A stretch of 11,168 nucleotides of DNA, from positions 1-11,168 of the forward strand of contig CAYJXJ010000154.1 of NCBI GenBank assembly GCA_964374095.1, given 5' to 3'. The DNA is from CAYJXJ01 sp964374095 (GTDB taxonomy: Bacteria; Elusimicrobiota; Elusimicrobia; UBA1565; UBA9628). A program made the position numbers and the translations under genes. Below, one piece after another: positions 1 to 6,926 of this stretch. The stretch's first letter is position 1. Each line of letters opens with the position of its first letter. The notes below the pieces were generated by a model that was given only the letters and a program-made list of their open reading frames with translations, was not told the origin of the DNA and did not search any database.

Positions 1-101
1 TCTCGGGGGTGAGGACGGGGGTCTACATCTACCAAGTCGTGGCCCGCAAGTCCGGCTATCCCGAGGTCCGCGCCGTGGGAAGGGTCGCCTTGGTGAAATA
101 G
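1..101 (+). CDS. C-terminal end of a surface/secreted protein with FlgD-like Ig or sorting-type tail (partial)
   Basis: Reading in the frame of the TAG stop at 99-101 gives 32 residues with no internal stop, including TGVYIYQVVARKSG and ending in GRVALVK. The pattern S/TGVYIYxVxA...GxxALVK is typical of the final beta strands of FlgD-like Ig domains and of type IX-style C-terminal sorting domains, which end large extracellular proteins in several diderm phyla. Only the tail is present, so the function of the protein is unknown. The gene ends 36 bases before the kdsB start chosen here. The family call rests on a short motif and is tentative. Confidence 0.55.
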   Translation, partial: SGVRTGVYIYQVVARKSGYPEVRAVGRVALVK

Positions 102-137
102 CCAATGAAGACCCCTCGGGAGAAAGTAGGGAAGACT

Positions 138-878
138 ATGATGCCGGTGTGCGCCGTGGTGATCCCGGCCCGCTGGAAGTCCAAGCGCTTCCCCGGGAAG
201 GTCTTGGCCCCGCTGGGCGGGCGTCCCGTTCTGCAATGGTGCATACGGTCGGCCCTGGCCGCGCGCGTGGGGCCGGTGGTCGTCGCCACCGACGACCGCC
301 GCGTCGCCGCCGCCGCGCAGGGATGGGGCGCGCAGGCGGTGCTGACGTCCTCGCGCGCGGCCTCCGGGACGGACCGGGTCTATGAGGCTCTCCGGCGGCT
401 GGGCCTCAGGCCCCGCTGGGTCATCAACTTCCAGGGCGACGAGCCCCTGCTGGGCGCGGGCACGGTCCGAGGCGTGGCGCGCGTGCTGCGCCGCTCGGGG
501 GCCGATGTCGCCACGGCGGTCTTTCCGATTCGCAACGAGTCGCGGGCCGCGGATCCCAACGTGGTGAAGGCCGCCCTGGGCCGCGGCGGACGCGTCCTTT
601 ACTTCTCGCGCTCGCCCGTGCCCTTCGGCCGCGACGGGGCCAGGCCGGCGCGCTACGAGCACGTCGGCATCTACGCGTTCAGCTTCGCCGCGCTCAAGCG
701 CTTCGTGGCCCTCCCCCCCTCGCCCCTGGAGCGCGCCGAGAAACTCGAGCAGCTGCGGGCGCTTGAGGACGGGATGACGTTCTACGCCGCGGTCGTCGCG
801 CCCCGCGCGGCGGCCATCGACACGCCGGGCGACATCAAAATCGCCGAGAGATTTCTGCGCGCTCGGAGGCATTCGTGA
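138..878 (+). CDS. kdsB: 3-deoxy-manno-octulosonate cytidylyltransferase (CMP-Kdo synthetase)
   Basis: Activates Kdo with CTP to CMP-Kdo in the cytoplasm, the sugar donor for the lipid A-Kdo core of LPS. From the start used here the protein is 246 aa, the usual family length. Visible motifs: the nucleotidyltransferase N-terminus IPARWKSKRFPGK (about residues 9-21), SGTDR (76-80), NFQGDEP (97-103), YFSRSPVPFGRDG, HVGIYAF, SPLERAEKLEQLRALEDG and DTPGDI near the end. All match KdsB closely. An in-frame ATG lies at 105, but it adds 11 residues not expected in the family and has no clear Shine-Dalgarno. ATG 138 (or the adjacent ATG 141) is preceded by AGGGA at 128-132. First gene of the Kdo/LPS operon, followed by a 79 nt gap before pyrG. 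Confidence 0.95.
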   Translation: MMPVCAVVIPARWKSKRFPGKVLAPLGGRPVLQWCIRSALAARVGPVVVATDDRRVAAAAQGWGAQAVLTSSRAASGTDRVYEALRRLGLRPRWVINFQGDEPLLGAGTVRGVARVLRRSGADVATAVFPIRNESRAADPNVVKAALGRGGRVLYFSRSPVPFGRDGARPARYEHVGIYAFSFAALKRFVALPPSPLERAEKLEQLRALEDGMTFYAAVVAPRAAAIDTPGDIKIAERFLRARRHS

Positions 879-897
879 AACCGGCGATCATTCCCGA

Positions 898-930
898 CCG
901 CCCAACTGTACGCGCGTACCGTTGCGGCGG
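898..930 (+). promoter_or_regulatory. Stem-loop in the kdsB-pyrG gap
   Basis: The 12-base perfect palindrome GTACGCGCGTAC (908-919) is flanked by CAAC (903-906) and GTTG (921-924), then CCGCC (898-902) and GGCGG (926-930). With one T/C mismatch and one bulged C this makes about 13 base pairs around a 4-base loop. No T run follows, so it is not a canonical intrinsic terminator. It ends 27 bases before the pyrG ATG, just ahead of its ribosome binding site. It could be an RNA processing or stability element or a protein operator. No known family was recognised. Confidence 0.35.
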
Positions 931-957
931 CGGGGACTCCGGCCAAGGAATCGACAA

Positions 958-2628
958 ATGACGAAGTACATCATCGTGACGGGAGGCGTGGTCAGTTCCC
1001 TGGGCAAGGGCATCAGCGCGGCCTCCATCGGAAAGCTCCTCGCCAGCCGGGGCGTGACGGTCTCCATGCTCAAGTGCGATCCCTACATCAACGTCGACCC
1101 CGGCACCATGAATCCCTTCCAGCACGGCGAGGTCTACGTCACCGAGGACGGCGCCGAGACCGACCTCGACCTGGGCCACTATGAGCGCTTTCTCAACAAG
1201 GAGATGCACCGCACCAACAATATCACGGCCGGCAAGATCTATGAGACCGTGATCGCCAAGGAGCGGCGCGGCGACTTCCTCGGCCACACCATCCAGGTCA
1301 TTCCCCATATCACCGATGAGATCAAGGCGCGCTTTCGCCTGGTCTCCAAGGGCGCCGACCTGGTCATCATCGAGATCGGCGGCACCGTGGGCGACATCGA
1401 GAGCCTCCCCTTCCTGGAGGCCGCCCGCCAGCTCGGCCTGGAGGCCGGACCGGACAATACCCTCTACGTCCACGTCACCCTGATCCCGTACCTGCGGGCC
1501 TCGGAGGAGCTCAAGACCAAGCCGACCCAGCAGTCGGTCGCCAAGCTCCGCGAGATCGGCATATCGCCCAACATCATCATCTGCCGGGCCGAGAAGCCCC
1601 TTTCCGCCGACCTGAAGGCGAAGATCAGCATGTTCTGCAGCGTGCCCAAGGAGTCGGTGATCGAGGCCCCGGACGTCGCGAGCATCTACGAAGTCCCCAT
1701 GGTGTTCCACCGCCAAGGACTCGACGAGCAGATCGTGATGCTGCTGCGGCTGCGGACCCAGTCCAAGGACCTCGAATCCTGGACCCAGGTCGTCGACCGC
1801 CTCAAGCACCCGCGCCACGAGGTGACCATCGCGTTGGCCGGCAAGTACACCGACTACAAGGACGCCTACAAGTCGGTGCACGAAGCCCTCGTCCATGGCG
1901 GCATCGCCAATGACGCGCGCATCAACGTCCGATATCTCGACGTGACCACGCCCAACGTGCTCGAAGCCCTGGAGGACGTCCACGGCATACTCGTCCCCGG
2001 CGGTTTCGGCGACCGCGGCATCGAGGGAAAGATTCGGGTCGCCCAACTCGCCCGGGAGGAGCGCATCCCCTATTTCGGCCTTTGCCTGGGACTGCAGGTC
2101 GCCGTGGTCGAGTTCTCCCGAAACGTCCTCAAGCTCTCCGGGGCTCATTCGACGGAGTTCGACCCGAAGACCAGGTATCCCGTCATCGATCTCCTTCCCG
2201 AGCAGAAAGCCGTCAAGGACCTGGGCGCCACGATGCGGTTGGGAATCTACGAGTGCCAGCTCAAGAAGGGCGGCCTCGCTCACCGGGCCTACGGCGAGGG
2301 CTCCGTCACCGAGCGGCACCGCCACCGCTACGAGGTCAACAACAAGTTCAGGAAACTCCTCGAGGAAGCGGGCCTCCAGGCCACCGGCATCCACGCGGCG
2401 AAGAACCTGGTCGAGATCATGGAGCTTCGCGACCACCCGTGGTTTGTGGCCGTACAATTCCATCCCGAATTCCGCAGCCGGCCCGAGCGGCCGCACCCGC
2501 TGTTTCGGGATTTCATCTCGGCCGCCTTGGGCCGCGCGTCGCGCCCGGCCCGGCGGCCGGCCGACGCAACGGGAGAGGGGTCCCGCGGCGGGGCGTCGTG
2601 GGCCTCGGGAGCCCAGAGCCGTGCCTAA
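958..2628 (+). CDS. pyrG: CTP synthase (glutamine-hydrolysing)
   Basis: Converts UTP to CTP using ATP and ammonia from glutamine. CTP feeds nucleotide pools and here is also the co-substrate of KdsB. Length is 556 aa. The N-terminal synthetase domain opens with MTKYIIVTGGVVSSLGKGIS, holding the P-loop; KCDPYINVDPGTMNPFQHGE and GGTVGDIES follow. The C-terminal class I glutamine amidotransferase domain shows GGFGDRG, the nucleophile Cys376 in GLCLGLQ, and His502/Glu504 in QFHPEF. ATG 958 is preceded by AAGGA (945-949) with an 8-base gap and places the conserved N-terminus first; an in-frame ATG at 922 would add 12 unlikely residues. After the usual family end (HPLFRDFISAAL) there is a roughly 32-residue Arg/Ala/Gly-rich tail whose last codons overlap the kdsA start by 8 nt. 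Confidence 0.98.
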   Translation: MTKYIIVTGGVVSSLGKGISAASIGKLLASRGVTVSMLKCDPYINVDPGTMNPFQHGEVYVTEDGAETDLDLGHYERFLNKEMHRTNNITAGKIYETVIAKERRGDFLGHTIQVIPHITDEIKARFRLVSKGADLVIIEIGGTVGDIESLPFLEAARQLGLEAGPDNTLYVHVTLIPYLRASEELKTKPTQQSVAKLREIGISPNIIICRAEKPLSADLKAKISMFCSVPKESVIEAPDVASIYEVPMVFHRQGLDEQIVMLLRLRTQSKDLESWTQVVDRLKHPRHEVTIALAGKYTDYKDAYKSVHEALVHGGIANDARINVRYLDVTTPNVLEALEDVHGILVPGGFGDRGIEGKIRVAQLAREERIPYFGLCLGLQVAVVEFSRNVLKLSGAHSTEFDPKTRYPVIDLLPEQKAVKDLGATMRLGIYECQLKKGGLAHRAYGEGSVTERHRHRYEVNNKFRKLLEEAGLQATGIHAAKNLVEIMELRDHPWFVAVQFHPEFRSRPERPHPLFRDFISAALGRASRPARRPADATGEGSRGGASWASGAQSRA

Positions 2629-3457
2629 GTCCCGGGCCGTCAACGTCGGCGGGGTCCGCTTCGACAACGGCGGGCCGCTCTCCTTCATCGCGGGGCTCTG
2701 CGCCTTCGAGTCCGAATCCATGCTGCGCCGCGTGGCGCGGGCTTTGCGGCGGGTCTTCGACGCGGAGGGCGCTCCTTTCGTTCTCAAGTGCTCCTTCGAC
2801 AAGGCCAACCGCACGTCCCTGAACTCCTACCGGGGGGCCGGTGTCTTACGGGGGTTGAAGGCCATCCGCAAGATCGGCAAGGAGATCGGCGCCCCCACGC
2901 TCACCGACGTCCACGAGCCCTCCCAGGCGGCCGTGGCGGCCCGCTACGTCGACATGCTTCAGGTTCCGGCCTTCCTCTGCCGGCAGACCGATCTCCTCCT
3001 CGCCTGCGGCCGCACGGGTTTGCCGGTCAACATCAAGAAGGGCCAGTTCCTGGCGCCTTGGGACATGGCCCACGCCGTCGGCAAGGTCGAGTCCACGGGC
3101 AACCGGAACATCCTGCTCACCGAGCGGGGCACGAGCTTCGGCTACGGCAACCTCGTCGTCGACATGCGCGCGCTCGAGGTCATGCGCGGACTCGGTTATC
3201 CGGTGGTCTACGACGCCACCCATTCCGTGCAGCTCCCCGGGGCCCTGGGCCGGGCCACGGGCGGGGAGCGCCGCTTCGCCGAGCCGCTGGCCCGGGCCGC
3301 GGCGGCCGTGGGGGTTGCCGGGATTTTCCTCGAGACCCATCCGGATCCGGACCGGGCCCGGTCCGACGGGCCCAACTCGGTCACCCTCGGCCGCGTGGCC
3401 GAGATGGTGCGCCGGGCGCGCGCCGTGGACCGGGTGGTCAAGGAGCGTCCGTCATGA
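2621..3457 (+). CDS. kdsA: 3-deoxy-8-phosphooctulonate synthase (Kdo-8-P synthase), metal-dependent type
   Basis: Condenses phosphoenolpyruvate with arabinose-5-phosphate to Kdo-8-phosphate, the first committed step of Kdo synthesis. Length is 278 aa from the GTG at 2621, with GGGAG at 2607-2611 upstream; the GTG overlaps the pyrG stop by 8 nt. Family motifs in order: FIAGLCAFES (22-31), CSFDKANRTSLNSYRG (57-72), TDVHEPSQA (95-103), AFLCRQTDL (117-125), NIKKGQFLAPWD (138-149), ERGTSFGYGNLVVDMR (168-183), DATHSVQLPG (198-207) and ETHPDPDRARSDGPN (238-252). Cys27 is at the position of Aquifex aeolicus Cys11, and His201, Glu238 and Asp249 match its other metal ligands. This points to the metal-dependent class rather than the E. 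coli class, which has Asn there. The usual AGPC reads AGLC here. Confidence 0.96.
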   Translation: MPKSRAVNVGGVRFDNGGPLSFIAGLCAFESESMLRRVARALRRVFDAEGAPFVLKCSFDKANRTSLNSYRGAGVLRGLKAIRKIGKEIGAPTLTDVHEPSQAAVAARYVDMLQVPAFLCRQTDLLLACGRTGLPVNIKKGQFLAPWDMAHAVGKVESTGNRNILLTERGTSFGYGNLVVDMRALEVMRGLGYPVVYDATHSVQLPGALGRATGGERRFAEPLARAAAAVGVAGIFLETHPDPDRARSDGPNSVTLGRVAEMVRRARAVDRVVKERPS

Positions 3458-3795
3458 AGTGTCTCAATTGCGGCCAGGAAAACAAGGATGCCGCCAAGGT
3501 CTGCCGGAAGTGCTCGCGGGATCTCACCATCCCGCCGGCATGGTTTCCGGACGCCCGCTGGCACGTCCGCACCCTGGGGCTCATCTACGCCGGGCTCGTG
3601 GTGTTCTACTTCGGCGTCTCCGCGTTTCTCAAACAGCTTCCCAAGCCGTATCATATCCGCACGATCGCGCCGGAGATGACCCCCTGGCTGCGGCGCGGGG
3701 GGCTCCCCAAGCATTTGCCGGAGGAGCAGCTGCGCGCGCCGGGGGAGCCGCCGGCGGGCGCGACGCCGGCCTCCGCCCCCGGGACCACCCGGTGA
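3454..3795 (+). CDS. Small zinc-ribbon, single-pass membrane protein in the LPS operon
   Basis: A 113 aa protein of unrecognised function. The N-terminus is a zinc ribbon: CLNC and CRKC (Cys3, Cys6, Cys17, Cys20). A hydrophobic segment at about residues 40-59 (TLGLIYAGLVVFYFGVSAFL) is the only membrane span. A positively charged stretch follows, then a Pro/Ala/Gly-rich tail. The Zn ribbon on the N-terminal side suggests a cytoplasmic metal-binding head and an exported tail. The ATG overlaps the kdsA stop as ATGA and has a strong AAGGAG (3440-3445) 8 bases upstream, so translation is clearly intended; its own stop overlaps the next start. It lies between kdsA and lptC, suggesting a role in LPS synthesis or export. 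That is inference from position only. Confidence 0.85.
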   Translation: MKCLNCGQENKDAAKVCRKCSRDLTIPPAWFPDARWHVRTLGLIYAGLVVFYFGVSAFLKQLPKPYHIRTIAPEMTPWLRRGGLPKHLPEEQLRAPGEPPAGATPASAPGTTR

Positions 3796-4292
3796 GGCTC
3801 GGGCCGTGGGCCCTGTTGCTGGCCGCGGGCTGCGCCGCCCCTCCGGCCGGCGAGGAGGTGCCGCATCAGTCGCTGGAGGATTTTTCGATGCACCAATCGG
3901 TCCGCGGCCGCAAGGGCTGGACCATGAAGGCGCGCGCCGCCAAGCTCATCGAAGAGTCCAACCAAGCCAAACTCACCGAGCCGATGATCGAGGTCTACCG
4001 CTTGGGCCAGCCCGCCCTGCGCGCCCGGGGCGCGCGCGGCACCGTCGACCTCGCCACCCAGGACGTCGTCCTCTCCGGCGCGGTGGTGTTGGACCTCCTC
4101 GATGAGGATTCGGTCCTGCGGACCGAGGAGCTCCTCTTCGACGCGGGGAAGCGCCAGTTCCGCTCCGAGCGCGACGTCGTGCTGGAGCGGCCGGGCGCCG
4201 TGATCCGGGGCAAGGGCTGCGAGGCCGACGCGGAGTTGCGCGAAGTGCGGATTTTCCGCCAGGAATCGACTTACACCGGGGGCTCCCGTTGA
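3792..4292 (+). CDS. lptC: LptC-like LPS export protein, predicted lipoprotein
   Basis: A 166 aa protein with LptC/DUF1239 character. A Trp-containing opening (GRKGWTMKARAAKL, 39-52) is followed by beta-rich text: DLATQDVVLSGAVVLDLLDED, then LRTEELLFDAG (109-119), then DVVLERPGAVIRGKGCEAD. This is the LptC jellyroll pattern in which a derivative with 'more than needed' strands bridges LptFG to LptA. The start is GTG 3792, overlapping the previous stop as GTGA. The N-terminus is a lipoprotein signal, WALLLAAGC with Cys14 as the lipidated residue, rather than the transmembrane anchor of E. coli LptC. The next gene overlaps by 4 nt and is LptA-like, with LptB after it, which supports the call. 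Sequence similarity in LptC is always weak, so the context carries much of the weight. Confidence 0.78.
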   Translation: MRLGPWALLLAAGCAAPPAGEEVPHQSLEDFSMHQSVRGRKGWTMKARAAKLIEESNQAKLTEPMIEVYRLGQPALRARGARGTVDLATQDVVLSGAVVLDLLDEDSVLRTEELLFDAGKRQFRSERDVVLERPGAVIRGKGCEADAELREVRIFRQESTYTGGSR

Positions 4293-5062
4293 GCGTGTGC
4301 CTCGCCCTGGCTCTCGCCGGGGCGCCGCTGGCGGCGCAGCCCGCCGAGCCTCCCCCCAACTCCGTACCGACGTCCACCGGCGCGGCTGGGCGGCTGGTCC
4401 CCTCGCTGGTCAAGAGCAAGGAGTGGCGGATGCGCCGCGAACCACAGAAGGAAGAGGAATTCATCGGCGATGTCCGCTACTGGACCTACTCCCACAGGGT
4501 GAGGGCCGATTGGGCCTTGTTCAGGCACGCCGACCAAGTCTGGGAAGCCACCGGGGCGATCAAAGCCGAATACCACCTGCCCCGGGGCCAGGGCCTCCTC
4601 GAGGCTTGGGGCGAGCGAACCCGCTTCAATCAGCTCAGCCGCACCGGGACCCTGCAAGGCGCCGAACTCAAGGAAGGCGGGAGGGAGCCCGTCAGATTGG
4701 CGCTCACCTCCGATGCGGCCGGCCGCGAGGACGGCCGCGCCGGCCTCCTCTCCTGGGAGGTGGACCGGTGGGCGAGGCTTGAGGGCGACGTGGAGGTTCG
4801 CGGCCCGCGGCTGGACCTCTGGACCGACCGGGCCGACTACGACTGGAAGTCCCCGGGGATCCGCCTGACGGGAGGGCGGCCCGTGCTGGTGAAAAAATTC
4901 GGGGAGTGGAGTGGGGCCCTCCGCGGCGACTCCATCGTCGCCCGCGACTCCCCGCGGGCGGGGAGTCCCGCGGCCCGCCAAGTTTGGGCGGAGGGCTCGG
5001 TCAAGGGCTGGATCCTCTTCCCCCCCGCCGCCGCCGGACTCAAGAAGGCAAACCTGCCATGA
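4289..5062 (+). CDS. lptA: LptA/OstA-like periplasmic LPS transport protein
   Basis: A 257 aa protein. The start is a TTG at 4289 overlapping the lptC stop (TTGA), with GGGGG at 4278-4282 upstream; GTG 4295 is the only near alternative. Residues 3-16 form a short hydrophobic signal-like segment ending PLAAQ, oddly lacking a Lys/Arg before it. Two blocks of beta-strand text resemble OstA repeats: FIGDVRYWTYSHRVRADWALF (58-78, with WEATGAIKAEY after it) and LEGDVEVRGPRLDLWTDRADYDW (164-186), then IRLTGGRPVLVKK and WAEGSVKGW. OstA domains oligomerise into the bridge that carries LPS through the periplasm. The position between lptC and lptB fits. Residues 17-45 look disordered. The family call relies on repeat style and context. 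Confidence 0.75.
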   Translation: MSVCLALALAGAPLAAQPAEPPPNSVPTSTGAAGRLVPSLVKSKEWRMRREPQKEEEFIGDVRYWTYSHRVRADWALFRHADQVWEATGAIKAEYHLPRGQGLLEAWGERTRFNQLSRTGTLQGAELKEGGREPVRLALTSDAAGREDGRAGLLSWEVDRWARLEGDVEVRGPRLDLWTDRADYDWKSPGIRLTGGRPVLVKKFGEWSGALRGDSIVARDSPRAGSPAARQVWAEGSVKGWILFPPAAAGLKKANLP

Positions 5063-5778
5063 GGTTGGCGGCCAAGGAAATCCGCAAGGTCTACGGCGGC
5101 CGCGAGGTCGTCAAGGGCCTGAGTCTGGAGCTGCGGTCCGGGGAGATCGTGGGGCTGCTCGGCCCCAACGGCGCGGGCAAGACCACGACTTTCTACAGCC
5201 TGGCCGGCTTCGTGCGCCCGGAGGGCGGGGCGATCCTCATGGACGAGGAGGACGTGACCCGCCTGCCCATGTACGCGCGGGCCAGGCGAGGGCTGGGTTA
5301 TTTGGCGCAGGAGCCGACGGTCTTCGCCGGGCTGACCGTCGAGGAGAACCTGCGCGCCGTGCTCGAGAGGACGATCCGCAGCAGGCTCGACCAGATGCGC
5401 CGGGTCAAGAGCCTGCTCGAGGAATTCGGGCTCTGGGAGATGCGGCGCCAGCGCGCGGCCAGCTTATCCGGAGGCGAGAAGCGGCGCCTCGAGGTCGCCC
5501 GCGCCATGATCCACTCCCCCAAGCTCATCCTCCTCGACGAGCCCTTCGTCGGCATCGACCCGATCACCGTCGGCGATCTCAAGCGCATGATCCAAAATCT
5601 GCGCGACCAGGGGATCGGCATCCTCATCACCGACCACAACGTGCGCGAGGCCCTGCCCATCCTCGAGCGGGCCTACCTGATCTACGACGGCAAGATCCTC
5701 TTCGAGGGGCCCTCGCAGCAGCTCCTCGAGGACCCCAAGGCGCGCTCGCTCTATCTGGGAGAGGACTTCAAGATTTAG
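5059..5778 (+). CDS. lptB: LPS export ABC transporter ATP-binding protein
   Basis: The ATPase that drives LPS extraction from the inner membrane with LptF/LptG, which are not in this window. Length is 239 aa, like E. coli LptB (241). Motifs: Walker A GPNGAGKTT (35-43), Q-loop Gln84 in LAQEPTVF, signature LSGGEKRRLEVARA (136-149), Walker B LILLDE (156-161) in a DEPFVGIDP context, and switch His193 in ITDHNVRE. LSGGE[KR]RR, DEPF.GIDP and DHNVRE are typical of LptB rather than generic ABC ATPases. ATG 5059 overlaps the lptA stop (ATGA), with AGAAGG at 5043-5048 as ribosome binding site. Last gene of the operon; a hairpin follows and the next genes are on the other strand. Confidence 0.97.
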   Translation: MRLAAKEIRKVYGGREVVKGLSLELRSGEIVGLLGPNGAGKTTTFYSLAGFVRPEGGAILMDEEDVTRLPMYARARRGLGYLAQEPTVFAGLTVEENLRAVLERTIRSRLDQMRRVKSLLEEFGLWEMRRQRAASLSGGEKRRLEVARAMIHSPKLILLDEPFVGIDPITVGDLKRMIQNLRDQGIGILITDHNVREALPILERAYLIYDGKILFEGPSQQLLEDPKARSLYLGEDFKI

Positions 5779-5786
5779 GGGTCACA

Positions 5787-5829
5787 TCCCGCCATACGCC
5801 GATTCCGATGAATATGTCGGTTGGCGGGA
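5787..5829. terminator. Possible bidirectional terminator hairpin between convergent genes
   Basis: TCCCGCCA (5787-5794) pairs perfectly with TGGCGGGA (5822-5829). Inside, CCGA (5799-5802) can pair with TCGG (5817-5820). The hairpin starts 9 bases after the lptB stop and lies before the end of the convergent TPR gene, a usual place for a two-way terminator. There is no T run on either strand, so it would be a weak or factor-assisted terminator, or only an mRNA 3'-end stabiliser. Confidence 0.4.
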
Positions 5830-5867
5830 CCGCAGGCAGCGTCAAGATCGGGCGTCAGGCCTCGCTC

Positions 5868-6926
5868 CTAGGTATAGGCTTCGAGGTGGCTTTTGAGGCC
5901 GGTTTTGCGGGCCAATGACAGGCCGCGGGCGAATCGCCGCTCGGCCTCGGCGGTGCGCCCCCGAGCGTGGAGGACGGCGGCCAGAGACAGCTCGGCGAGA
6001 ACGACGCCCCGCGCTTCCCCCCCCTTCTCAAAAGCCTTGAGCGCCGTTCGAAGGGAGATTTCAGCGCGCGTCAGTTCTCCCCGCTGGAGCCGGATCCGCC
6101 CCACCCCCCAATCCACGTAGGCCAGATCGACGCGGTCCCCAAGCCGGGCGTAGAGCCGGGAGGACCGGGCGTAGTGGGCGAGGGCCGCGCCGATGCGTCC
6201 GCGCTGGCGCAGGCAGTTGGCCAGGCCGCAGTGCGCGTAGGCGAGCGCGAAGAGGTCCTCCCCCTTGCGGAAGCGCGCCAGCGCCCGCGAGTACCACGTC
6301 CGGGCTTCGGCGAGCCGCCCGCGGATCCGCGACACCCCGCCCAGCCCCAGCATGGCGTAGCCTTCCCCGCGCGGGTCGGCGCCGCGGCGGCAGGCCTGTC
6401 GCGAGCGGAGAAAGTCCCGCGTCGAGCCGGCCAGGTCCCCGACCAGCCTGCGGGCTCCGGCCGAGGCCCAGAGGAGAAATCCCCGGTCGCCGCCGGCGCG
6501 CCGGCCGCCCAGCAAGGGGCGCAGGAGCCTCAGGCATTCCCGCGAACGGCCCTCGGCGCGGGCCAACAGGGCCCGCTCCAGGGCGAGGCGGTGGGCATCC
6601 TCCCCCTGGGGAGACCCGCAGCGGCTCAAAACCCGCCGCGCCTCCTTCGCGCGGCCCAGCGTGCGCAGCACCGAAGCCAGGCCGAGCCGGCACTCGAAGG
6701 CCAGGTCGGGTTCCCCCGGGGCCGCGCGCAGCGCCCGCTCGTAGGCCGTCGTCGCGCGGGCCAAAAAGCCCAGGGCCCGCAGGCATTCGCCCCGGAGATA
6801 GGCCGCTTCACAGGCGAGGGGTCTGGGAGACGCGGCGGGGAGCATACGGAGGGCTGCCGCGGGCGAACCCCGCTCAAGGAGTTCGGCGGCCCGGCCGATG
6901 CGGTCGAGGGTTCCGGCGGCGCTCAT
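5868..6926 (-). CDS. Tetratricopeptide (TPR) repeat protein
   Basis: A 352 aa Ala/Arg/Leu-rich protein made of helical repeats, with no signal peptide or membrane segment, so probably cytoplasmic. The N-terminal half has TPR units such as ACEAAYLRGECLRALGFLAR followed by AYERALRAAPGEPD (about 38-74). The C-terminal half has four units with an exact 40-residue period ending at residues 224, 264, 304 and 344. Each follows the pattern A.a...lg......G....A...y..AL......gd, the longer TPR spacing seen in MalT-like and kinesin-light-chain-like repeats. TPRs bind other proteins; no catalytic domain is attached and no specific role can be assigned. The ATG at 6926 overlaps the stop of the upstream secreted protein (ATGA on the minus strand), so the two are translationally coupled. 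Confidence 0.85.
   Translation of the reverse strand: MSAAGTLDRIGRAAELLERGSPAAALRMLPAASPRPLACEAAYLRGECLRALGFLARATTAYERALRAAPGEPDLAFECRLGLASVLRTLGRAKEARRVLSRCGSPQGEDAHRLALERALLARAEGRSRECLRLLRPLLGGRRAGGDRGFLLWASAGARRLVGDLAGSTRDFLRSRQACRRGADPRGEGYAMLGLGGVSRIRGRLAEARTWYSRALARFRKGEDLFALAYAHCGLANCLRQRGRIGAALAHYARSSRLYARLGDRVDLAYVDWGVGRIRLQRGELTRAEISLRTALKAFEKGGEARGVVLAELSLAAVLHARGRTAEAERRFARGLSLARKTGLKSHLEAYT

Noticed and set aside
105..137. Earlier ATG for kdsB
   Set aside because: Adds 11 residues not typical of KdsB and lacks a Shine-Dalgarno, unlike ATG 138/141.
835..2814. Long minus-strand open frame opposite pyrG
   Set aside because: It is antisense to a textbook CTP synthase; the product is low-complexity and resembles no family. 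Stop codons are rare in this high-GC DNA.
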